From contig JALSLF010000025.1 in assembly GCA_026988445.1 (NCBI GenBank), forward strand, positions 1-5,125: a stretch of 5,125 bases of DNA, written 5' to 3'. Position numbers and translations under genes: made by a program. The notes beneath the pieces are model-generated. The model worked only from the letters and a program-made list of their open reading frames with translations. It ran no database searches and was not told where the DNA came from. The first letter of the stretch is position 1. Each line of letters opens with the position of its first letter. The stretch is from Bacteroidales bacterium (GTDB lineage: Bacteria; Bacteroidota; Bacteroidia; Bacteroidales; NBLH01). Shown piece after piece: positions 1 to 5,125 of the stretch.

Positions 1-690
1 ATGCTACGACTTTTTATCAAACAAAACATTAATAAAAAACCGGAATATATAATTTATGAAACAAAAAAACTTTTAGACAGTTTAAAAAATGTACAAGATA
101 ATTACCGCTATGTAGCCGATTATTTACTTAATTTTTACAATACTTTTTATAAAAACGGCATGAATGAGGTGTTTGTTTACATAGCCGACCGGTATTTTTT
201 ACCCGACAAAGCAAATTGGTTTAGTAAAGAACAATTAGCAAAGATACAAGAACGCCGTGATCTACTTTCTCAGTGCCTTCCGGGAAATATAGCTCCTGAC
301 TTGACCCTTGAAAGCATCAGTGGCGAATACCTGTCATTACATCAAACAGAAGCCAAATTCGTACTGCTTTATTTTTGGTCGGCTAATTGCGGACATTGTA
401 CAAAAAGCTCGACAATTTTAAAACAATACTATCCAAAATTACAAGAAAAAAATATTGAAATTTTTGCGGTAAATATTGATAAAGATGCTAAAGCATGGAA
501 AAAGAAAGTTGAAGATATGGATTTAGAATGGATTAATTGTCATGATGAGAATGAAATATCTGATTTCAGAGAAAAATATTATGTTTACGGCACTCCCCTA
601 CTTTACCTTATCAACAGCAATCATAAAATATTATCGGTACAAAACGGCGAACAAGATATTGAAAAACTTGTAAAAAGACTGGTAGAATAA
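1..690 (+). CDS. TlpA/ResA-like thioredoxin-fold protein, C-terminal part (5'-partial)
   Basis: The visible 229 residues end in a thioredoxin-like domain (about 95-229). The redox site is Cys130-Gly-His-Cys133, preceded by the strand and turn VLLYFWSANC, and the cis-proline loop is Gly197-Thr198-Pro199. Residues about 10-95 are helical and resemble the C-terminal part of the DUF5106 domain (GMNEVFVYIADRYF, then a KANW segment and the APDLTL entry into the redoxin fold). In Bacteroidota that domain precedes thioredoxin domains in envelope proteins of roughly 450-500 residues. The family carries out thiol-disulfide exchange, probably in the periplasm here. The frame is open from base 1 with no signal peptide or lipobox, and homologues have more N-terminal sequence, so the ATG at base 1 is probably an internal methionine and the true start lies left of the window. 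The gene stops at TAA 688-690 and converges on the VWA gene. The substrate cannot be told from the sequence. Confidence 0.85.
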   Translation: MLRLFIKQNINKKPEYIIYETKKLLDSLKNVQDNYRYVADYLLNFYNTFYKNGMNEVFVYIADRYFLPDKANWFSKEQLAKIQERRDLLSQCLPGNIAPDLTLESISGEYLSLHQTEAKFVLLYFWSANCGHCTKSSTILKQYYPKLQEKNIEIFAVNIDKDAKAWKKKVEDMDLEWINCHDENEISDFREKYYVYGTPLLYLINSNHKILSVQNGEQDIEKLVKRLVE

Positions 691-766
691 AATGATTGAA
701 TGATTGAATGAAACAATCGAATAACAAAAACAGAAAACCGGTAACAGTCTGCCAAAGCCTTGAAGT

Positions 767-782
767 TTTAGGCATTCAACAA
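767..782. repeat. Isolated copy of the 16-base repeat unit
   Basis: The word TTTAGGCATTCAACAA differs at one base (GGC for GCC) from the first unit of the tandem array starting at 1015. It stands alone, about 230 bases before the array and in the same orientation. This suggests that the unit is a mobile or frequently copied word and not only the product of local slippage. Confidence 0.75.
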
Positions 783-902
783 TTTTTGTATCTATTTTTT
801 AACCTCTAAAAACACTTAAAACACCAAACTTGCCTTCGGAAAATATGTTTATCCCACGTAAAGACAAATTTGCACAGATAATTATTTTATTACCGATTAC
901 TC

Positions 903-958
903 ACCAGCTACCAGCAACAAGTTACCAGTAACCAGAGACCAGAAACCAGTAACCAGTG
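903..958. repeat. Eight tandem heptamers, consensus ACCAGNN
   Basis: Read in steps of seven from 903, the units are ACCAGCT, ACCAGCA, ACAAGTT, ACCAGTA, ACCAGAG, ACCAGAA, ACCAGTA and ACCAGTG. The register is exact throughout. The first five bases are conserved in seven of eight units, while the last two vary. Such short word-like arrays are seen between genes in some Bacteroidota genomes. They are not known to encode anything, and no function is evident here. Confidence 0.85.
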
Positions 959-973
959 TAACCACTCGTCAAA

Positions 974-985
974 AGTCAGACAAGT
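974..985. repeat. Degenerate partial copy of the 19-base word
   Basis: AGTCAGACAAGT matches the core AGTCGGACAAGT at 1003-1014 with one mismatch, 29 bases upstream and in the same orientation. The flanks do not match, so this looks like a decayed or partial copy of the 19-base element. Confidence 0.55.
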
Positions 986-997
986 ATCAACAACCCG

Positions 998-1016
998 CCG
1001 GTAGTCGGACAAGTTT
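998..1016 (+). repeat. 19-base inverted repeat, left copy
   Basis: CCGGTAGTCGGACAAGTTT is the exact reverse complement of 3204-3222. It lies about 90 bases beyond the 3' end of the VWA gene, and its last two bases run into the 16-base tandem array. At 19 of 19 matches in an A/T-rich window, a chance match is very unlikely. Confidence 0.9.
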
Positions 1017-1092
1017 TAGCCATTCAACAATTTAGCCATTTAACAATTTAACCATTCAACAATTTAACCATTCAACAGTTTACCAATTCAAG
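1015..1092. repeat. 16-base tandem array, four units plus a partial fifth
   Basis: The units start at 1015, 1031, 1047 and 1063, and a shortened 14-base unit lies at 1079-1092. The consensus is TTTARCCATTCAACAA. The first two units have AGCC and the next two AACC. Unit 2 has TTTAACAA in place of TTCAACAA, unit 4 ends in CAG, and the fifth unit is degraded. The array ends about ten bases from the stop codon of the VWA gene, so it would lie in that transcript's 3' untranslated end. It has no dyad symmetry and no unique spacers, so it is neither a terminator nor a CRISPR array. Confidence 0.9.
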
Positions 1093-1102
1093 CCTATCAA
1101 TT

Positions 1103-3184
1103 TTAATACGTTCCCCAAAACTTTCTAAAAAACCACTCGCCCGATAACAAAGCAACTATAACAAAAAACAACCACCTAAGTTCAATCAAATTTACAAGAT
1201 TAGTAGTAGTAAACGATACAGCTTTAATATTTTTATTTGCTTTTATTGCATTGGGAAGTTTAGAGATACTGTCTTGACTAAACATTTCAGCACCTGTTTC
1301 TTTTGCAATACGGTACATCATAGCATAATCGGCTTGCGTATTTATTAATTCAATATTTACAGGCATTATTAAAAACTCACCGGTTTTTAGAAACTTTTCA
1401 GTTCCGTCAATCAATTCGGCACGAAAAAAGTATTTCCCAACAGCTAACTGCCCCGCATTCACAACATATGAATTTCCGCTACGAGAAAAAATATATTTAA
1501 AATGCTCTTGTTTACTATTACTTATATCTAATGTAACTTCCGGTTGATTATTAAGCTCATAGCTTTTATTATAATAATCGGCATGAATAACTACCGCTTC
1601 ATTTTCTTTAATAATTCGTTTCGTTTTAATTCTAAAACGCTCTTTTTTAACATCTAACGAAAGATAGTGTACCAAACGGTTAATCAAAGCATCAAAGCGT
1701 TGCTGATTTTTATGTTCCAGATAATCCTCTATACGCCAACGCCAAATATTTTCGCCGCAAATAAAACCGCTACGCACAAATCCGTTTTGCCCACCCGAAA
1801 AAATAAACAGTAAAGGTTTATCGGTTTTTACACCCTTAATATTCTGATAAAAAAGAACATCGGCAGGAACATCTAAAATATAATCACCAAAAGGAACAAT
1901 TAAAGGCGGGAAATTGTCAAAATCCGATTGTGCTATTTCAGAAGTTTCAAATAAATTAAATTGTTTATTAAAACTAGGAATAACATAATCGTTTAACTTA
2001 TTGTTTTTTAATATTTTAATTCCAATATTCAAATTATTTAGTTTTGCAATATCAGTTTGTGAGCCAAGTACAAAAAGTACCGGTATTTTAGCATTTTTTA
2101 TTTTTAAAATTAAATTTTGAATAGTACGCACATTAGGAAGCTGATACAAAATAATTAGCTGATAATCAGTTATTTGTTTATTAAATCGATCAATAGTATA
2201 ATAATCGGTAAGTATGTTTTTGTTCGATTGCAAGGCTTTCCTTAGGGCTGCAATATCAGGATGCGGTGCTTCTGCAAGAATTAAAACTTTCTTTTTATCA
2301 TTAATAATATCAACCGCTATATTTCGGATATTATTTGCTTTGGTATATTCACCCACCAAAGCGCTAAGTACAATTTTATAATTTTGTAAACCTTTTCCTT
2401 CCGCATTAATATATATGGTAGTTTTTAGAAAAAAATCATCGGAATTAATATTTATAGGTTTGTCAACCAATAATTTACCTTCTGAATACACCTTTAAACT
2501 TGTTTTTTGATTTTTAAATCCTGTACCGGCAATTCTAAGTTCAACAGGAAACTCATCGCCCGCAAATGCAATGGGATTACTAAATACATCTTGTATATAA
2601 ATATCTTTCTTTCTTGCAGAATCACCGAGAGCAATTGTATAAACAGGATAATTAAAATTTTTTATCGAATATTCGGGATTTAATCCGCGATTATAAATAC
2701 CATCAGAAGCAATAATTAGTGCAGAAATATTGTAGCCGGTAAATTTTTTCTTAATTTCATCAAACATCGCCGAAAAATCGGTTTCCTTATCCGTAAAATC
2801 AAAAACTAAGCTGTCTTTCAATTTTTCGCCAAACGAAAGTTTTTGTACTTGATAATCATCTTCTAAGTCATCAAGCATTACGGATATATTAGAAAGGTAT
2901 TGCTTATCAACTACATTTTTTAAAGAAGCCGAATTATCCTGTACAAAAAGAATTACCGGCGGCTCAATTTTTACACGCAAATATTTAAAAACAATCGATA
3001 AAAGAAAAACAGCGATAAAAAAAACAGATAAAAAACGCAGTCCTGCCAACAAATATATCTTCCACAAATTTAAACCGGAAAGTTTTTCATCTTTAAAATA
3101 TAAAAGTAAACTCAACAATGCAGCAAAAACGCCAATAGGCAATATATACCAAAGCGAATACTGACTAATTATTTCAGAATGCAT
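1103..3184 (-). CDS. Membrane-anchored VWA-domain protein with a GATase-like region
   Basis: The predicted protein is 693 residues, starting at MHSEIISQYS. Two membrane helices lie near residues 10-30 and 44-66, and a third closes the protein at about 667-688. Between them is a large domain, probably extracytoplasmic. A VWA-like domain follows helix 2: the MIDAS DxSxS motif is Asp83-Asn-Ser85-Ala-Ser87 (in FVQDNSASL), Thr135 sits in a TDFSAMFDEI segment, and Asp161-Gly162 in ASDGIYNRG, so the metal site looks complete. An Ig-like beta segment (about 200-295) and a Rossmann/GATase1-like region (about 298-510, starting KKVLILAEAPHPD) follow, including GENIWRWRIEDY near 477-488. No catalytic Cys-His-Glu triad is evident. 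Bacteroidota have uncharacterised proteins of this build and size; a scaffold or sensor role is inference. The frame stays open to an ATG at 3271, but those extra 29 codons translate an intergenic repeat and delay helix 1, so I prefer 3184. No clear Shine-Dalgarno sequence is seen. Confidence 0.8.
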   Translation of the reverse strand: MHSEIISQYSLWYILPIGVFAALLSLLLYFKDEKLSGLNLWKIYLLAGLRFLSVFFIAVFLLSIVFKYLRVKIEPPVILFVQDNSASLKNVVDKQYLSNISVMLDDLEDDYQVQKLSFGEKLKDSLVFDFTDKETDFSAMFDEIKKKFTGYNISALIIASDGIYNRGLNPEYSIKNFNYPVYTIALGDSARKKDIYIQDVFSNPIAFAGDEFPVELRIAGTGFKNQKTSLKVYSEGKLLVDKPININSDDFFLKTTIYINAEGKGLQNYKIVLSALVGEYTKANNIRNIAVDIINDKKKVLILAEAPHPDIAALRKALQSNKNILTDYYTIDRFNKQITDYQLIILYQLPNVRTIQNLILKIKNAKIPVLFVLGSQTDIAKLNNLNIGIKILKNNKLNDYVIPSFNKQFNLFETSEIAQSDFDNFPPLIVPFGDYILDVPADVLFYQNIKGVKTDKPLLFIFSGGQNGFVRSGFICGENIWRWRIEDYLEHKNQQRFDALINRLVHYLSLDVKKERFRIKTKRIIKENEAVVIHADYYNKSYELNNQPEVTLDISNSKQEHFKYIFSRSGNSYVVNAGQLAVGKYFFRAELIDGTEKFLKTGEFLIMPVNIELINTQADYAMMYRIAKETGAEMFSQDSISKLPNAIKANKNIKAVSFTTTNLVNLIELRWLFFVIVALLSGEWFFRKFWGTY

Positions 3185-3322
3185 ATTAATAAATGAATAA
3201 GTGAAACTTGTCCGACTACCGGTGGATGAATGAATGTGTAAATAAGCGAATAAAAGAAAAAAAGGGCACATTCACAAAATCAATAAAATAGTAGCTGAAT
3301 TAAGTTGTTGTTATAATAAAAA
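3185..3322. other. Leader region of the VWA gene, with repeats
   Basis: This is the 138-base gap between the muramidase stop codon and the preferred VWA start. It contains the right copy of the 19-base inverted repeat (3204-3222). That copy is flanked by TGAA-rich words (3193-3205 and 3224-3253) similar in style to the TGATTGAA repeats at 693-708. An 8-base inverted repeat, TGAATGTG (3231-3238) and CACATTCA (3267-3274), encloses a purine-rich loop. I could not identify a Bacteroidota-type promoter (TTTG about 20 bases before TAnnTTTG) for the minus strand. Confidence 0.6.
3204..3222 (-). repeat. 19-base inverted repeat, right copy
   Basis: AAACTTGTCCGACTACCGG is the exact reverse complement of 998-1016. 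It ends 20 bases upstream of the preferred VWA start codon at 3184, so it would lie in the mRNA leader or overlap the promoter. If the upstream ATG at 3271 were used, it would be translated as part of the N-terminus. Confidence 0.9.
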
Positions 3323-4525
3323 CTAAACAAGCTCTTCGGGAAATGCTTCGTAATGATCTTGTATCCATTTTCCGTAACGACGCGCCTGCCCTTTTCCATT
3401 ATAATAGGATGCAAAATTTACAAATTCGTTATTTTTCAAATATTTAACCATGCGTGGACTTAAAAAGTCAAACAAACCCAAAATATGATAACGAATATCT
3501 TTACTGAAATTTTCATACATATCCACTGCATTTTCATAACCAAGTATTTTTGAATTGCTCCCGAGAATTTGCGCCAAGCCCATACTTATCGACATATATG
3601 CAGCTTGCTTGTCTAATTTACGGGCAAAGTTCAAAACATCGTGTTCTTTATCTTGGTCGCCATGAAAAGTTTGCCAATCATCACGCTTATTTTTCCGGAA
3701 TTTATGTCCCAGCCAATATTTATCTTTATTAAAAGTAAAATGTTCAAAAAATACTTTTTCGTTTTCTTTTCCCCAATATCTATAAAAAAGGTGATTTTCA
3801 AAACGTATCAATACTTTGCCCTCATCAAAACCTTTACCTCCACTTTCTACAGCAATAACAGCAATTGCACTTGCCAAATCAATACCCAGATAATCACTTA
3901 AAGCTTTCAGTAAATTACCGTATTTGTTATAAGTTTGGCGTACACGCATTTCAATGCGCGAACCTTCAACAGGAAGTTTTGTTTCCGGTTCTAAATCCAA
4001 TTTTAGAAATTTACGGTTCTGATACAAAAACTCTTTTTTCTTTTTGGCACTTAAATCAATATATTTAGATGATACATAAGCAAATGAGTACTTATATTTT
4101 ATACGCAACCAATTATCCAATTCATCAACGACAATTACTTTTTTATCTTTTTTCAGTTTCCCCACCACTTCCGACTCAATATTAGGTAAAGAACGAACAT
4201 TAAGCAATTTTGCCGTAACAACACCTGTTTTTATCAGCGGATTAATAAATTTTGCCGATACAAAAGCCGATGCATCATTAAAAAGAATTTCAAACCAATC
4301 ATCCTCAATACCAATGATTTCAACCGTTTCATTTTTCTTTAATTTTCCGACAACATTACTATCAAGGCTCATCTCATCACGAACATTCAACACCCTTGCC
4401 GTAACCTTTCCTTTCATGATTACCGTCTTTTCATCCGGCTTTTCCTCGCGTCTTCTTCCGGCAATTACACGCCTTCCGGGTCCGGTCATGCGTTTTAGCT
4501 TTATCAGCATTCTCGACTTTTTCAT
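3323..4525 (-). CDS. N-acetylmuramidase-domain protein with two SH3b domains
   Basis: This 400-residue protein should hydrolyse the glycan strands of peptidoglycan. Residues 1-38 are strongly basic (GPGRRVIAGRRREEK) with no hydrophobic stretch, so there is no signal peptide or lipobox. Two bacterial SH3 domains follow (about 39-97 and 99-158). They are about 40% identical by eye and share LNVR, VVGKLKK and A-x-VS-x-K-x-I, which points to an internal duplication; such domains usually bind the cell wall. Residues about 195-395 match the N-acetylmuramidase family (PF11860, formerly DUF3380). Glu227 in AVESGG is the likely catalytic acid, followed by RFENHLFYR (241-249), SMGLAQILG (314-322) and the C-terminal ASYYNGKGQ (372-380). 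Domain order and length resemble phage-type endolysins, but no phage genes are visible, so it may be a cellular lysin or a domesticated one. The start at 4525 gives the longest frame; Met6, Met13 and Met37 are alternatives, Met37 lying just before SH3b-1. Confidence 0.88.
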   Translation of the reverse strand: MKKSRMLIKLKRMTGPGRRVIAGRRREEKPDEKTVIMKGKVTARVLNVRDEMSLDSNVVGKLKKNETVEIIGIEDDWFEILFNDASAFVSAKFINPLIKTGVVTAKLLNVRSLPNIESEVVGKLKKDKKVIVVDELDNWLRIKYKYSFAYVSSKYIDLSAKKKKEFLYQNRKFLKLDLEPETKLPVEGSRIEMRVRQTYNKYGNLLKALSDYLGIDLASAIAVIAVESGGKGFDEGKVLIRFENHLFYRYWGKENEKVFFEHFTFNKDKYWLGHKFRKNKRDDWQTFHGDQDKEHDVLNFARKLDKQAAYMSISMGLAQILGSNSKILGYENAVDMYENFSKDIRYHILGLFDFLSPRMVKYLKNNEFVNFASYYNGKGQARRYGKWIQDHYEAFPEELV

Positions 4526-4689
4526 ATCAATTAGATATTAGATGATTATTAATTAAAAATTAAACTTCAAATCGTCTGATAAGACATTTTGAATATAAAC
4601 AGGCTGTTTGTGTTTTGTATGGTACAGTGCTGGCTAAAAGAACGCCATACAAAACACAGATTACCAACCTAATGGCATGGAGCAATCTT
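4526..4689. other. Intergenic gap between PIN-like gene and muramidase
   Basis: This 164-base gap contains two tandem copies of ATTAGAT (4530-4543) next to the muramidase start, then the A/T-rich ATTAATTAAAAATTAA. It also holds a short palindrome, AAACAG-G-CTGTTT (4597-4609), that touches the 14-bp hairpin. No coding frame and no confident promoter are visible, although the muramidase promoter would be expected here. Confidence 0.6.
4609..4658. repeat. Perfect 14-bp inverted repeat (hairpin), 22-base loop
   Basis: TGTGTTTTGTATGG at 4609-4622 is the exact reverse complement of CCATACAAAACACA at 4645-4658, around a 22-base loop containing CAGTGCTGG. As plus-strand RNA the stem can extend outwards by about three more pairs using G-U wobbles. 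It lies about 30 bases downstream of the stop codon of the PIN-like gene and about 80 bases upstream of the muramidase start. No T-tract follows it on the minus strand, so it is not a standard intrinsic terminator. A palindromic dispersed repeat, an mRNA 3'-end stabiliser or a small nonautonomous element are all possible. Confidence 0.85.
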
Positions 4690-5125
4690 TTATTCATTTG
4701 CTATTTTTAGAACTTTATCTATGAATTTATGATTTAACCAAATACCATTTTCTTTCATTGTATGTAATAAAGGTTTGATTTTATTTATCAAGCCTAATTC
4801 TTTGGATTTAAGCAAAACGCCAATTGTGCCCGTTAATTTTAAATTAAAATGATTAGCAAATTCTCGTCCTGCTTTTTCATCAATTATTAATAAATCAGCT
4901 TTCAGCTCGTTAGCAAGAACAATCACTTCTGCTTCGCCTTTGTCTAAGTCGCTGATGTATTTTAGCGGTTCCCTATCAGTTATTGATTTTATTTCTATCC
5001 AGTCAATAGCAGATAAATCAGTATAATAATCTTTATTTTTGCCTTCTTCTATTTCTTCAAAAACACCTTGCGGAATAATTATTTTGCCGTATAGTTCTTT
5101 TAATAGTTCAAGCTTTGATATAGTC
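4690..5125 (-). CDS. DUF3368/PIN-like putative toxin nuclease, 5'-partial
   Basis: The frame is open to the right edge, giving 144 visible residues and a TAA stop at 4692-4690. The shorter start at 4926 is a GTG codon inside the conserved segment and is not the true start. DUF3368 hallmarks appear in order: KLELLKELYGKIIIP (4-18), VFEEIEEG (21-28), the acidic LDKGEAEVIVLA (60-71), DLLIIDEKAGREFA (77-90), and TGTIGVLLKSKELGLI followed by IKPLL. Glu24, Asp61, Glu64, Glu66 and Asp82 are candidate metal-binding residues of the PIN fold. The first conserved aspartate, expected near the N-terminus, lies outside the window with perhaps 20-30 residues. Family members are thought to be RNases acting as toxins, typically encoded just after a small UPF0175-type antitoxin, which would also be beyond the edge. 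RNase activity is inferred from the fold and has not been shown for this protein. Confidence 0.85.
   Translation of the reverse strand, partial: TISKLELLKELYGKIIIPQGVFEEIEEGKNKDYYTDLSAIDWIEIKSITDREPLKYISDLDKGEAEVIVLANELKADLLIIDEKAGREFANHFNLKLTGTIGVLLKSKELGLINKIKPLLHTMKENGIWLNHKFIDKVLKIANE

Larger units (their letters stand above)
691..1102. other. Repeat-rich convergent intergenic region, no gene
   Basis: This is the gap between the 3' ends of the thioredoxin-like gene (plus) and the VWA gene (minus). I find no credible coding frame. It opens with two tandem copies of TGATTGAA (693-708), whose GATTG can pair weakly with CAATC at 714-718. It then has an isolated 16-base word (767-782), a T-rich stretch (783-810), an unremarkable A/T-rich stretch (811-902), a heptamer array (903-958), two related AGTCRGACAAGT words (974-985 and 1003-1014), and a 16-base tandem array (1015-1092). 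A terminator for both genes would be expected here, but no strong stem followed by a T-tract is visible on either strand. Confidence 0.8.

Noticed and set aside
691..720. Terminator after the thioredoxin-like gene
   Set aside because: The only stem is GATTG/CAATC with a 7-base loop. It is short, A/T-rich and not followed by a T-tract.
903..1092. Possible CRISPR array
   Set aside because: The repeats are 7 and 16 bases long and directly abut each other without unique spacers, and there are no cas genes in the window.
3550..4541. Several plus-strand open frames of 60-86 codons opposite the muramidase gene
   Set aside because: They lie antisense to a well-supported coding gene, overlap one another, show no recognisable domain and have low-complexity Phe/Ile-rich translations typical of reverse-strand shadows.
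4597..4658. Intrinsic terminator for the PIN-like gene
   Set aside because: The stem is strong, but on the minus strand it is followed by AACAGCCTGTTT and not by a run of T, and the 22-base loop is long for a terminator.
4597..4672. Integron attC site at the hairpin next to a toxin-like cassette
   Set aside because: I looked for the RYYYAAC and GTTRRRY core ends placed symmetrically around the stem and did not find a matching pair.
1..5125. A single new multi-gene system linking thioredoxin, VWA protein, muramidase and PIN nuclease
   Set aside because: The genes differ in strand and spacing, are separated by repeat-filled gaps, and include two partial genes. No shared domain or tight coupling supports one system from this window alone.

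Overview
The window looks like chromosomal DNA from a member of the Bacteroidota. This is inferred from its low GC content, A/T-rich leaders without clear Shine-Dalgarno sequences, a DUF5106-thioredoxin type protein, a membrane VWA protein of a Bacteroidota type, and word-like short tandem repeats between genes. I cannot name a genus. No rRNA, tRNA, CRISPR array, transposase or phage structural gene is visible.

Layout: one plus-strand gene (1-690) enters from the left edge. It is the C-terminal part of a TlpA/ResA-like thioredoxin-fold protein with an intact CGHC site. It converges on a block of three minus-strand genes. In their transcription order these are: a 5'-truncated DUF3368/PIN-like putative toxin nuclease (5125-4690), an N-acetylmuramidase with two SH3b domains (4525-3323), and a roughly 693-residue membrane protein with a VWA-like domain and a later Rossmann/GATase-like region (3184-1103). 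The gaps between the minus-strand genes (164 and 138 bases) are long enough that they need not form one operon, and I see no convincing promoter or terminator in them.

The 412-base convergent gap (691-1102) holds no gene but is dense in repeats. It has an array of eight heptamers based on ACCAGNN, an array of a 16-base unit (four copies plus a partial fifth) with one isolated copy about 230 bases away, and one copy of a 19-base word. The same 19-base word recurs in perfect inverted orientation just upstream of the VWA gene, so the pair brackets that gene. The gap between the PIN-like gene and the muramidase carries a separate perfect 14-bp inverted repeat.

Functionally, two genes touch the cell envelope: the muramidase cleaves peptidoglycan, and the VWA protein is membrane-anchored with a large domain probably outside the cytoplasm. 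The thioredoxin-like protein is probably also an envelope redox protein. Nothing in the sequence ties these genes into one pathway, and I do not see a convincing new multi-gene system. The least explained signals are the repeat families at gene boundaries and the muramidase's lack of an export signal.
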